A stretch of DNA of 64,000 nucleotides from Perognathus longimembris pacificus (taxonomy: Eukaryota > Chordata > Mammalia > Rodentia > Heteromyidae): positions 39,219,691 through 39,283,690 of the forward strand of contig NC_063174.1 in NCBI RefSeq assembly GCF_023159225.1, in the 5' to 3' direction. Shown here in pieces: positions 1 to 10,850 of this stretch. The notes below the pieces were generated by a model. That model did no database searches. It was not told where the DNA came from and was given only the letters and a program-made list of their open reading frames with translations. Within the stretch, counting starts at the first letter, position 1, and each line of letters begins with the position of its first letter. Made by a program: the position numbers and the translations under genes.

Positions 1-59
1 CCTGAGAGAAACAATTTAAAGGAGGAACTATTTTTTACTAGCTTATGCTTTCAGAGGTT

Positions 60-450
60 TGATAGTTGATGGCTCCATTACCTTTAGGCCCATAGCAAGG
101 CAGAACGAGGGGGAAGGGCATGGAAGAGGAAACATGGCAGCCCGGAAACCAAGATGGGTAACAGGTAGGGGCCAGGCCAAGACATAGTCTTCAAAGGCAC
201 ACCCCCCAGTGACCCACATCCTCCAACTACATCCTACCTTCCACTACCTCTCAATGGTTGACTCAGATTTTGAATCCACTAATAGATTAAGCCATTGATT
301 AGGTCAAAGCCCTCAGGATCTAATCATCTCTGGAAATTTTCCTCATAGAACACATCTAGATGTCTTTTCCTAATTTCTTGGGGAGGGGTGTATCTCAATT
401 AAGTTGATAATCAAGATCAGCCACCATACCAATGTTTCTAGACACATCCC
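60..450 (-). mobile_element. Ancient LTR fragment (MaLR/ERVL-like), antisense
   Basis: The stretch around 255-440 resembles, in reverse, the start of an old mammalian LTR: a GATTAAGCCATTGATTAGG-like block, then a block like CTAATCATCTCTGGAAAT, then GTTGATAATCAAGAT followed by CCACCATAC. I recognise the order of these blocks from ERVL/MaLR-type LTRs but cannot name the subfamily. There is no intact retroviral coding. The left boundary is a guess, and bases 1-59 show nothing recognisable. Confidence 0.45.
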
Positions 451-659
451 AATTAGGCTAGTGACTTGACTTATTCGAACTCTGGGTAAATGAGAGCCAA
501 TGGAAAAAATGTAGCTTAATTTGACTTCATCTGGGGTCTGGAGGCAGTAGATTGGGATGGAAGATGCTACCAGAAGCTGAGGGCATTGGGGGCTGAGCCC
601 AGCTTTGGTTCTTACTGTTTTGGGTTTCAGGATGGGAAACATCATCTTGTTGACTCTGA

Positions 660-732
660 CTCTTCTTTTGTCTTTCTCCCTCCTTCTTTCTTTCCTTCCT
701 TACCTCCCAGTTACAAAGTACTTTTAAACATA

Positions 733-768
<36 letters not shown>

Positions 769-785
769 ACACACACACACACTGT
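660..785. repeat. Pyrimidine tract and (CA)n microsatellite
   Basis: A C/T-rich tract at 660-712 is followed by a CA run from about 734 to 782, interrupted once by CATA. Short open frames reading TH or CV repeats across it on either strand are products of the dinucleotide and not genes. Confidence 0.95.
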
Positions 786-799
786 GTCCATGTGAGGTG

Positions 800-1297
800 T
801 GAAGAATAAAGTACACATTCTTTATACTGCCACCCCAACCCAAGAAATATCATATAATTTAGAATTTACTCTTTTGTAAAGTGAAGGAATTGACTGAAAT
901 ATTGTGCAAAATAGCTGTGCAGTTATTTCCGTTTTTATTCCATAAAATTTCAAAGTTGATACCTGGTATCAAAGTAATATTGCCAGACTATATTCATGTT
1001 TAAGTTTCTCCTGAACCTTTATAAAAATATCTTAGACAACTGTAGATGATTATATTGGATTGAGACTAACTCAAATTTAGTCAGGCATCAGAAAAAAATC
1101 CATTTTAATTGTAATGACTTTAGCATTCAATAGTAAAATGTTAAATTAGATATTTCTTGGTGGTACCTTCTTTCTCTAGCTTACTAATAACATTCATGAC
1201 ATTTATTTTACAATTAAAGTTGTATGTACACATATGTATATATATATATATACGATTCATATATAAATATATGTGTATATGATATTATTTATTTTTA
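800..1297. other. AT-rich non-coding stretch
   Basis: No gene or recognisable repeat apart from an alternating TA-rich segment at about 1232-1280. It looks like neutral intergenic or intronic DNA. Confidence 0.6.
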
Positions 1298-1530
1298 CCA
1301 GTTTTGGGGCTTGAATTTAGGGTCCTTGCTCCTGCTTAGCTTTCTTGCTCATGACTGATGCTTTACTCAAGCCACACTTCCAGTCTGACTTTTTTTAATT
1401 TTTTAAATTTTTCTAGCTAATTGGCAATAGAATCTTATGGAGTTTTCTGCCTGGGCTGGCTTTGAACTATGATCCTCCAGAGCTCAGCTTTCTGTGTAGC
1501 TAGGATGACAAGCATGAGCCATGCATGCCT
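1298..1530 (-). mobile_element. B1-Geo type dimeric SINE, antisense
   Basis: Read on the minus strand, a 7SL/B1-like half (GGCTCATGCTTGTCATCCTAG, then an AGCTGAG block) is followed by the tRNA-like right half common in this window. It is strongly diverged, with an insertion of T-rich sequence near 1390-1415, so it is an old copy. Confidence 0.7.
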
Positions 1531-1535
1531 TCCTA

Positions 1536-3477
1536 TAATTATGCGCTACACAGGCATCAGGAACAGTATTCAGATAACAGCACTGTACATTGTCAATAAT
1601 ACACACAGTCACCGAATAAATTAGAGATTGTACAGGAAGAAAATACCCAGTACTTTGTATGCACTTATTAATTACTGATTCCTTTTCTTCTGGGATTTGA
1701 TTCTAGTCTTTATGTTACTGTGCTACCTCAAGTTCATTTTTCCTAAAGACCAAGGACCCTTGAAATTCTGGGCTGCAACTGACTTAGGCATACTTCCAAA
1801 AAGTAAGCATTGCTGTTTCAGTGTTGTATCCTGGGAGAGGCAGGTCTATAAAGAAAGATGGGAGATGATGTTCTGAAATTCATAAAAGACAGCACTAGGA
1901 ACCTGTAAACCTGAACAAAGTATCATGAAGATTCAAAGCCACGCACCAGCAACTGTGTATTGATTGTCACGTGTGTGCCAGATGTGGTGAGATGAAGATT
2001 GAGTCCTCAGTGGGTCTGTAAGTCTACAGGGAGCCCAGGGTTATGGGACAGTTTGTTTTGATAGAGGCAAATGGATGAGTTCTGGGAGGAGGTAGACAGT
2101 CAGATAGTCCATACAAGGAGAGGACAAGGATTTGGTATCTTTTTTCATTCTTAAAAGATGAGCAGTAACTAATCTGGTGGAAAAAGGTGGGGGGGTGGGG
2201 GATATAGGAGAGACTGAGTTTTGCAAAGTCTGAGTGGCAGTTTTCATGGATCTAGGTTTCTGTGATGAAGAGTTGAGACAAAGATAGATGCTAGGTAGAT
2301 TTGGGCCAGGCCACAAAAGACTTAATGCATCATGTCAAGGAATTTGACATGAATTTGGACATCTACAGGTATCTGCCTTTTGTGCCTCCATGGCCACTCT
2401 ACCTCTGGACATCCCTCCATCCTTCCCCCTCCCCCCAAAGGTTGAGCCATTTGGGCACCATCTGTGGGACTCCTGTGATTTCTAGCTTCCTCATGAGCTT
2501 GGTCCACAGGATCCTGGGGAGGAAAGGGAGGGAAAGAGAATAGGAAACTCAGGTATTTTCTCTCTTGGCTGTCTCTACAAAGCCTCATACTGACACTGCT
2601 GTCAGTCATTGACTTTCCTCTTCAGAGTCCTGATGCCTCCCTTCACCTCTACACTTGCACTTGGATGTTTGGGATAGTTCCAGGCATTCTCATCTATTGC
2701 TCTGTAACAAATAAGTCAAAAGCCTAACCAGTACATGTATTATGTCACAGAGTCTCAGTCCTTTATAACAGGACAACGCATCTCTTTTGTTAGAAACAAG
2801 TCACTGTTACTCAGCTCTCACCCAACATGAAGGATTAACACAAAGGTCACCAATACTGGGAGAGGGCATCCAGGAAGCAATGTGGGCTATTGTGAAAGTT
2901 TAGCCCCGGTTCCTATTCCTTTACCGTCCTTGTCTGTTTTGCTACCTATTTATACTTAGCTCTTTTGGAAATAAATCTTCCTTGAATTATCTTGTACCCC
3001 ATGTGCCATCTGTCTATTGGAAAAGCTCTTAACTTGTGCAAGTTATCTCACACACAAAGGGAAACCTCTGAAGCCCTGTTTTCCTTCCAAAGGAAAACTC
3101 TTGGTGAAAGGACTTAAGACAGAGAAACCCTCAGCTCAGTGGGGAGAATAGGATTGATTGGTGGTGGGGAAGCCAATGTGGTGATCAGAGGTGCTTCACA
3201 CTGGAGAAGAGATTCAATAGGCACGTGGTACCAGAAATGGTAGGATCATAGACTGGAAAGCAATTTGGAGATGTATTAGAAATTTGATGTGGACAAACAA
3301 TATGTACTTGGGTGGTAGTGGGAATCTAAGAGGGAGGTTATGCTTGAGAGATGGCAGGAGATAGGATCAATAGGATGTGTTGACTTAGAGAGCTCTAGAG
3401 AGAATTTGGGATGAGAGAAGAACAGGAGGTCTTTTTATTCGGTTATTATACTTTAGAGTTCTCAAAAAGTCTCCAGT
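1536..3477. other. Non-coding stretch with one possible ancient repeat
   Basis: No convincing gene. The 2040-2345 part (a GGAGGAGG..GACAG-type purine-rich block ending with GGGCCAGGCCACAAAAGACTTAATGC) resembles an old dispersed mammalian repeat in which a GGGCC...TAGGCC block precedes a GACTTTGG block. I cannot name the family. The open frames at 2041-2609 on both strands overlap one another and show no codon bias or homology I recognise. Confidence 0.4.
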
Positions 3478-3690
3478 GGGGCTGGGAATGTGGCTTAGTG
3501 GCAGAGTGCTTGTCTAGCATGCATGAAGCCCTGAGTTCGATTCTTCTGCACCACATAAACAGAAATAGCCAGAAGTGGTGCTGTGGCTCAAGTGGTAGAG
3601 TGCTAGCCTTGAGCAAAAAGAAGCCAGGGACAGTGCTCAGTCCCTGAGTCCAAGCGCCAGGACTGGCAAAAACAAACAAACAAAAAAAAC
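3478..3690 (+). mobile_element. IDL-Geo dimeric SINE
   Basis: The left half begins GGGGCTGGGAATGTGG and has the Pol III A-box (TGGCTTAGTGG) and B-box (GAGTTCGATTC) of a tRNA-Ala/ID element. The right half begins AGAAGTGGTGCTGTGGCTC and ends CCAGGACTGGC before an AAC-rich tail. This copy has CpG decay and an older look than the next one. Confidence 0.9.
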
Positions 3691-3694
3691 TTCA

Positions 3695-3893
3695 GGGCTG
3701 GGGATATGGCCTAGTGGCAAGAGAGCTTGCCTCGTATACATTAGGCCCTGGGTTCAATTCCCCAGCACCACATATACAGAAAACACCCAGAAGTGGCGCT
3801 GTGGCTCAAGAGGCAGAGTGCTAGCCTTGAGCAAAAGGAAGCCAGGGACAGTGCTCAGGCCATGAGTCCAAGGCCCAGGTCTGGCCAAAAAAA
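3695..3893 (+). mobile_element. IDL-Geo SINE inserted in the tail of the previous SINE
   Basis: A second complete dimer in the same direction starts immediately after the first. AAAACTTCAG occurs just before it (ending 3695) and again after its poly(A) (ending about 3903). It therefore landed by target-primed insertion in the A-rich tail of the 3478 copy. The left B-box GGTTCAATTCC is nearly intact. Confidence 0.9.
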
Positions 3894-4121
3894 AAAACTT
3901 CAGTGACAAAGTTTTGAATCATGTATGTGTAGCACTTCCTGGTGCTCTACTCCCTTCACGGAGGTTTTGGTGAAATGATTGTTCTATTAGCCTATCTGGC
4001 TATCTATATTGTTCATTAGGTTCAATTTTGTCACCAGCAAGGCTGGCTAGGCTGAGTGACCTCTAAAGTATTCTTCAGTTGACACATTTGAGGAATTTCA
4101 TGATCAGAAAAAAAAATTGCC

Positions 4122-4325
4122 CAGTGCCCAGGCTGAGATCTGAGACTATGGTTCAAAACCAGCCCAGACAGTAAATCCATAAGACTCTTATCTCCAATTA
4201 ACCACCGAAAAGCAGGAAGTGGAGCTGTGACTCAAGTGATAGAGTGCTAACCTTGAACACACAAGCGTAGGAACAGCACTCAAGCTCTGAGTTCAAGCCC
4301 CAGGACCTTCACAAGAAGAAATAAG
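4122..4325 (+). mobile_element. B1-Geo SINE, 5' truncated
   Basis: Starts inside the B1-like half (GGCTGAGATCTGAGACTATGG) and runs into the right half, with A-box-like TGACTCAAGTG and B-box GAGTTCAAGCCCC. It ends in an AAATAAGTAAATAAATA tail. Confidence 0.8.
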
Positions 4326-5107
4326 TAAATAAATATTACGAGGATAAATAAATCTATTCTTTTATAGTCTCCTTTGCCTCTTTTTACTTTTCTTTACAAA
4401 GTTAACTGAGAGACAACTTCCAAAAAACAGTTAAGTCAGATGTTTAAAACAAATGCTTTTTTTAGGTCTTAAATATTTAGAGTTTATTTTCTTTCTTTCT
4501 TCTCTTTCTCCCTTTTTTCTTCACATTAAATAAAATTCCCAAGGACTAGCTTCAGAGAATGTTTGGAGTAGCTAGCTTAATTGTTCAGACTGCGTTTTAA
4601 GCTATTTTTTTTCATTACATCTTTTGAAGCTTTTTTTTCTTTTTAATTGCCTTGGGAGGAGGAAAAAATATGTTCTGTTTTCCCTTTCCTCCCAGGATTA
4701 GGCAGACTATGAGAGAAATTTCCCATCACATTTGCTTGGTTGGTATAAGACAAAGCACAGGCAAGCCCTATGGAATTGGTGTCCACGGATGAAAGGGATG
4801 CTAGTTTTAGCAATGAGGAAGAGCTCAGTGTGGCTTTTAGTATGCAATGCTTCAGAGTGTTGCCTTTTAATTGGAAAAGCCTTGGTGTGTTTACGACTTC
4901 ACTTCATCTCCCCAGTTTTCCTCCTCTTTTCATTTAGAAGAGCATAAGATTTGCATTCTAGAAGATCATCTATATCACTATGGACAACTGCTTATAGTAT
5001 TTTCATGCCGTAGAGCATATGAATGGCCATGGCTCCTAAGTACAGTTTGTATTCGTAAAAGGAAAACAAATAAGTTTTAAGATCATGAGAGAATAGGAAT
5101 ATAACTT
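4326..5107. other. Non-coding stretch
   Basis: AT-rich at 4330-4660 with T-rich tracts, then ordinary unique sequence. No gene, RNA or repeat is recognised. The short frames at 4732-5080 overlap each other and have no supporting features. Confidence 0.5.
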
Positions 5108-5349
5108 AAAAAGATTGTTAGGTTGGGGCTGGGGATATGGCCTAGTGGCAAGAGTGCTTGCCTCATATACATGAGGCCCTGGGTTCGATTCCCCAGCACC
5201 ACATATACAGAAAATGGCCAGAAGTGGCGCTGTGGCTCAAGTGGCAGAGTGCTAGCCTTGAGCAAGAAGAAGCCAGGGACAGTGCTCAGGCCCTGACCCA
5301 AGCCCCAGGACTGGCCAAAAAAAAAAAAAAAAAAAAAAGATTGTTAGGT
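5108..5349 (+). mobile_element. Young IDL-Geo SINE with perfect target-site duplication
   Basis: The element itself is 5125-5333 and is flanked by a 16-bp direct repeat AAAAAGATTGTTAGGT (5108-5123 and 5334-5349). Left A-box TGGCCTAGTGG and B-box GGTTCGATTCC are intact, and the A tail is long and pure. All this marks a recent L1-mediated insertion. The right-half B-box has lost a base (CTGACCCAAG). Confidence 0.95.
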
Positions 5350-5389
5350 CGCCCATACAAATTAAGTCTTTGTACAATTACTTAAAGGT

Positions 5390-5680
5390 AATAAAATATA
5401 ATTTTAAAAAAGTATCAAGGCTTCTGATCAGTAATCTCAATTCTTAACATGCACTCCAGCGAAGGAATTGAAAACATCATATGCCAAGATACAGAAGTAG
5501 ACAGAGGCCCTTTCGACTGGAATATTGACCACACTGTGATAATCATATCTGGAGACTAGAAATAAATCAAATGTCCCTTGAAAGAAAAGCAGTTACAGAA
5601 TTACTGTGGAATAAGATTCTTATCTGGAATGGCATCACAGCTTTGTGTTCTGGTGGAGGTAATAATTCACTTGAAAAGGA
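5390..5680 (+). mobile_element. Decayed L1 ORF2-like fragment
   Basis: The order of motifs (GAAGGAATTGAAAACATCATATG, later AAATAAATCAAATGTCCCTTG and ACTGTGGAATA) follows the C-terminal L1 ORF2 region with heavy decay. No open frame is left. The identification rests on recalled similarity only. Confidence 0.35.
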
Positions 5681-5751
5681 AAATGGCTACAGATGTTCTG
5701 GGATATAGTTAGAGTGAATGTTGTCTCTTTAAAGCCCTATAAAATATATTT

Positions 5752-5985
5752 TTTGGTACTAGTGCTTAAACTCCGTGTTTAAACTCAGGGCCTTATTCTC
5801 TCGCTTAGTTTTCTTGCTCACAATTGGGGATATAGGGGGTAGGGACTCTACCCTTTGAACCATGTCTCCAGCCTGGCTTTTTGCTGGTTATCTTAGAGAT
5901 GGAGTCTCACGAACTTTTTCTTCTTGGAGTTGGTTTTGATTCTCCAGATCTCTGACATCTAAGTAGCTAGTATGAGTCACTGGTA
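5752..5985 (-). mobile_element. B1-Geo SINE, antisense, diverged
   Basis: The minus strand shows the B1-like half (GTGACTCATACTAGCTACTT) and a decayed right half ending GCACTAGTACC. It stands directly next to another antisense copy at 6005. Confidence 0.65.
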
Positions 5986-6004
5986 CCCAGTGATTTGGGT
6001 TTTT

Positions 6005-6246
6005 TGTTTGTTTGATGTTTGTCATGGGACTTGAACTTTGGGCCTGGGCACTGTCACTGTGCTCTTCAGCTCAAGGCTAGCACTCTACCACTTGAGCCAC
6101 AGTGCCACTTCCGGTTTTCTGGTGGTTAATTGGAGATAAAGAGTCTCATGGACTTTCCTTCCCAGGCTGGCTTTGAACCTCAATCCTCAGATCTCAGCCT
6201 CCTGAGTAGCTAGGATTACAGGCTTGAGCCACAGGTGCTTGATTTG
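6005..6246 (-). mobile_element. B1-Geo SINE, antisense
   Basis: Minus strand: a B1-like half with TGTAATCCTAGCTACTCAGG, the linker AATTAACCACCAGAAAACCGG, and a right half with A-box TGGCTCAAGTGG. It is a well preserved example of the second dimeric family and useful as a local reference. Confidence 0.88.
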
Positions 6247-6399
6247 GTCATTTAAAAATAACATTTTTGCTTTACTTGTTAAATAAACTGGTTATGGGGG
6301 TTCTCTCAAGTTGTCTTTCCCCCGATCATTCTTTTCCTGCATCTCTCTTGCATCTGAGATCATTTTTCTTTTGTCTGAAGATCCACCTTTAGAATTTTT

Positions 6400-7310
6400 T
6401 TTTAGTACAGATCTACTGAATATACATTTTCTCTGTTTTTGTTTGTCTAAAATGTCTTTGTTCCATCATCAAGTTTTGAAGAGTGTTTTCTCTGAACATG
6501 GAATTCTGGACTGTCACTGCTTCTTGACACACTTTGATGATGGTCCTTTTTCTTGGCACCAATTGTTTTGGGAGGAGGGGGCAGATAGGAGAGAGGTTAG
6601 CCATGAGTTTACTGTTGCTCTTTGAACTAGAAGCTCTTCTTTTGTCCTCTGGTTGAAAGGGAAAGTGAAGGCTTTCTTTTACTTTGGTATTTGGAATTTT
6701 ACTATGAGTCATGGTTTTGTTTTTACATTTATTTCCCTTTGAGCTTAAAGCTCTTTTGATTTGGTTGGTACTTGAAAATGCCTCAGCCACTAGCTCCTAA
6801 ATATTGTTTATACCTAGTTTCTTCAGTCTTCTTGGTGTTCTACTTTTATTATGATGTTTTCTTTTCTTTCTGGATTTCATATATTTCTTCTGTTTATTTT
6901 TGTGTTTTCAATCTATTTGTTATTTTGTGTTCCAGTGTAAATATCATCTATGGATTTATCCTCTGGTTCACTAATTCTTTGTACAGATTAGACGATCTGG
7001 TTAAATCTGGTCCCTTGGAATTTATAACCTTTATTATTGTTTTTTTTTAACTTGTAAAATTTCCATTTAATTCTTCTTTATGGCTTCCAGTTTCTTGTCA
7101 AGATTCTCTATTTTGTCATTTAATTTATTATCCACATAAATCATAAAGTCCATATACAATACTTCAAAATTCTTGTTTCTCTCAACTATTTCTTTCTTCT
7201 TTTATTCTGGGTTTCTAGTTTCCTGTTAATTTCTGGACATTGTTTATGAAACTATCCTTGGAGAGATAAGAGGAGCATAATCTTACTCCTCAAAAGGATT
7301 TAATTTTTTT
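6400..7310 (-). mobile_element. Ancient L1/HAL1 ORF1-like relic, antisense
   Basis: The T-rich plus strand at 6430-6520 (TTTGTTTGTCTAAAATGTC, later GGAATTCTGG) mirrors the end of an L1 ORF1. At 6960-7140 (CACTAATTCTTTGTACAG, TCTCTATTTTGTCATTTAA) it mirrors the coiled-coil coding part further upstream in ORF1. The order fits one antisense element with no intact reading frame. Open frames at 6311-7050 are leftovers. It could be HAL1 or an L1M family. Confidence 0.45.
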
Positions 7311-8261
7311 TTTAAATGTCAGGCAGCTAAATAGAAGATTTCATTCATCAAACAAGATATTATGTAGAGCTGGAGCTTAGTTTTTATTAGGGATAAATCA
7401 TCTTTCTTCCTTGTAGGAAGTTCTCTGGTTCCAACTAAAACCCCAGGTGTCTGCTCAGGCCTCTCCTTCCTCTATGGTGAATTCAGCTCTCCAATTTCCC
7501 ATGCAGCTCCACAGAACTGCTGCAAACTCTTCAGCTCTTAGTTGTGCCTTTTGCTTAAGAAATTGATGTCAAGATTATAATTTTCCTACAAAGAAAGGAA
7601 GGAAACTGGAAATGTCCTTGGGAGGAAAAATAACTTAAGTTGATGAATTCAGACTTAGTTTTCTTTTCTCAGATCTTGAGAATTAATGTTTACTATGGTG
7701 ATGTCTCTCCACTGCCTTCAAACCTACTTACCAAAGTGTTTTTTAGTCTTTCTAGTTGTTCTCAGCAGGGCGGTTATTCTAAACAATCTAGTTAGTATTG
7801 GCAACAGTGGAACCTCAAAACATTGGCTTTGAAAGAACAATTTGTCTATACAAGGTAGTTTGATTTGTAAATACTTTAAGAAAGATATTTCCTGGGTATC
7901 TTATTGGTCTGGGGTGGTAGTATTAGAGATGAAGAGGCAAAAGGGAAACTTCAGTACATTATAAAATACAGCATTCATGTGATTACCTTTCAACTGAGGA
8001 TAAGAAAGCAGGCTCAAAGGCGAATCGCCAGGATTTGTAAATAAGGTAAGTAGCAGGAGAATGACATGGGAGTACAATGTCGCCATAGACACAGATGGCA
8101 TTTATTTACTTGCTATTCCAAGAGGGACTACATCCAGGTAAACAGCCCTGATAGGAAAGGGACCTTACCAGAAGAAAGCTTACTGTGCTCCAGAGACCTT
8201 TCCCATCTCTAGTCATTCAGAAAGTAACTTTGATCTTTGGCCTGTTAGTATAATGTTTCAG
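7311..8261. other. Non-coding stretch
   Basis: Ordinary unique sequence without recognisable gene or repeat. The 66-codon minus-strand frame at 7901-8101 has no signal peptide, domain or known relative that I can see. Confidence 0.5.
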
Positions 8262-8755
8262 AATACTTCTTGGATTAGTTTTATACAGTGCTGCCATGAG
8301 TCATTACAATCTGCCTTGCAATAATAGGAATTTATTCTCCCAGTCCTGAAAGCTTACTGTGTGAAGTGAAGGTGTGGGCAGGGCCACTCTCGGTCTCTCT
8401 CTCTCTCTCTCTCTCTCTGAAGGTTCTAGGTAAGATGCTTCCGTCTCTTCCTCCCCTTTTGTGGCTCTGGGGAATCCTCAGGGTTCTTCAGCTTTCAGGA
8501 TCATTCCCTGGTCCAACTTTGCCTCAATTTTGTGTGACCTTCTTCCCCTGTGTCCACTTTGGTGTCTTCCCTTGACCTTCTTATTAGGGCACTGGCCAAT
8601 GGGGTTAGTCCTCAACACCCCAAATCCACTATGACCCCATCTTAACTAATTCCATCTACCAAAAAGACCTCGTTTCCAAATAAGTTCATATGTGAAGGTA
8701 CCAGGCATTAGTACTTTATCATAACTTTATGAGGAATACAATTCAACCCATAAGA
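8262..8755 (-). mobile_element. MLT1-type MaLR LTR, antisense
   Basis: In reverse this follows the MLT1 layout. The 3' end is at 8265-8340 (reverse of a GTAATGACTC..AATAAATTCCTA-type end) and the middle is GC-rich. The block TTCCAAATAAGTTCATATGTGAAGG is the mirror of the TTATTTGGAAA block of MLT1, and AATTCAACCCATAAG marks its 5' end. A (TC)n run at 8392-8419 has grown inside it. Confidence 0.65.
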
Positions 8756-8945
8756 TTTTCTCATGTCTCAGATATTGTGGTGGGTGCTAAATATATACTG
8801 AGTTATTTAGTCATCAGAAAAGCTTGCTAGGTAGGTAGTGTTCCCTCTATGTTAGAGAGAAGGAAGCTGAGGAACAGAAAGAGCCAATCATTGGAACTAA
8901 TGGTGGTATTGTGACTTGAATCCAGGTGTGCTTTACTCTAAAGCT
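8756..8945 (+). mobile_element. MIR-type ancient SINE
   Basis: GAGAGAAGGAAGCTGAGGAACAG followed by GTGACTTGAATCCAGGTGTG is the decayed MIR core (GAGGAAACTGAGGC ... GGATTCGAACCCAGG). Edges are approximate. Confidence 0.55.
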
Positions 8946-8953
8946 TGTGGTTT

Positions 8954-9578
<625 letters not shown>

Positions 9579-9743
9579 GGCTTCAGGCTGGAGAAAAATG
9601 GATCCTTTTTATTTACCTATATTTTTTATCCTCAAGACTATTTGTAAGTCGAAAAGACTCGAGGGAACAAAGCATCTTACAGAGGAGGACAACTATCTGT
9701 AGAGAGTTGACTTGAATTGTGCCTTTAAGAAAAGAAAACATTT

Positions 9744-9960
9744 AACCAGGCATGGTGGCATATATGTATCATCCGAACATTCCATTCTGGAGGTTGAGAG
9801 AGGAAGATAGAATGTTTGAGGTCAGCATGAACTTCATAGTAAGACTCTCTCAAAAGAACAAAACAAACAAAAAGCATATTATAAGAAAAGAAGGAAAGAA
9901 GAAAGGATGGAAAGGAAGGAAAAAAGGAAGGAAGGAATAAAGGAAAAAAATAAACACAGG
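9744..9960 (+). mobile_element. B1-like monomer with purine-rich tail
   Basis: CCAGGCATGGTGGCATATATG opens a 7SL-derived B1-type monomer. It ends near 9880 and is followed by a GAAA/GGAA-rich tail (9881-9960) that has expanded from the poly(A). It has no Geo half. Confidence 0.7.
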
Positions 9961-10058
9961 AAAGAAGGAAAGACAGAAAGGTAGGATTCAGAATAGTGGA
10001 AAAGAGCCAAGAAATGACTCCAGGTGATAGAGCCTATATGAGCAAAGGATTTCATAAC

Positions 10059-10290
10059 ACAGGTGCTCCTCAGCTTATGGTGGGGTTCTCTGACTATAAC
10101 ATGGGTTCCAACAACCCCATTGTAAGTTGGAAATATGGGAAATCAAAATCTACCCACCAACCATCATAGCTTAGCCACATGGTGCTCTGTAGAGACTTGG
10201 CTCTTGCATCTCGTGGAGTGGCTGACTGGGAGCTGTAGGCTGGCACCATGTACTAGGGCAGGTGTGATAGAACTACAGTGTAAACCCTCA
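10059..10290. mobile_element. Tigger-type DNA transposon remnant
   Basis: CTCAGCTTATGGTGGGGTTC, AACCCCATTGTAAGTTGGAA, CATCATAGCTTAGCC and GTGGCTGACTGGGAGCTG follow, in order, the short non-autonomous Tigger (TcMar) elements of eutherian genomes. It is non-coding. Confidence 0.7.
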
Positions 10291-10618
10291 TTCTTCACAT
10301 GAGGACACCACCACAGACAGAATAAAGCCTTTCAGATTTTACTAGCATGCGGTAAGGTATCAGTAAAGCAGAACTTTCTACCAACTAGTTTGACTTTTCC
10401 TTTGCTTAAAATATCTTTGTTTTCCTTTTTAAAATTAATAGTTCAACTCAAAAGAATGAAAGCATAAAATTGAGGGGGAAAATCTTGCTTATTCTTACTA
10501 CATAATTATGATGGATATGAACATTTTGGTCCATTTCCCCTAGTCTTTGTGCTAGTGGTATATATAATACATTAACCTAGTGGATAATCATAGAGTAAGT
10601 AGGCTTTGTTGTTGTGTT

Positions 10619-10850
10619 TTTGTGCTGGTACTAAGGCTTGAACTCAGGGCCTGGGCATGGTCCCTTCAGTTTTGTGCTCAAGGTTGGCTCTCTATCACTT
10701 GAGCCACAGCTCCACTTCTGGCTTTTTGGTAATTAACTAGAGATAATAGTCTTATGGACTGTCTTACCCAGAGTCACTTCAAAACAACAATCCTCAGATC
10801 TCAGACTCCCGAGTAGCTAGGATTACAGGTGTGAGCCACTGGCACTTGAT
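10619..10850 (-). mobile_element. B1-Geo SINE, antisense
   Basis: Minus strand: B1-like half with GGCTCACACCTGTAATCCTAG, linker, then A-box-like TGGCTCAAGTG and a B-box GAGTTCAAGCC. The tail corresponds to the T-rich plus strand at 10606-10622. Confidence 0.85.

Noticed and set aside
3411..3679. Opposing short frames near 3.5 kb
   Set aside because: Both lie on the IDL-Geo SINE.
5125..5200. A functional tRNA-Ala gene in the SINE left half
   Set aside because: A and B boxes are present, but the sequence does not fold into a full cloverleaf and belongs to a dispersed SINE.
5083..5301. Recurring frame ending in GLSTVPGFFLLKASTLPLEP seen at several loci
   Set aside because: It is the antisense of the IDL-Geo SINE and appears wherever that SINE lies.
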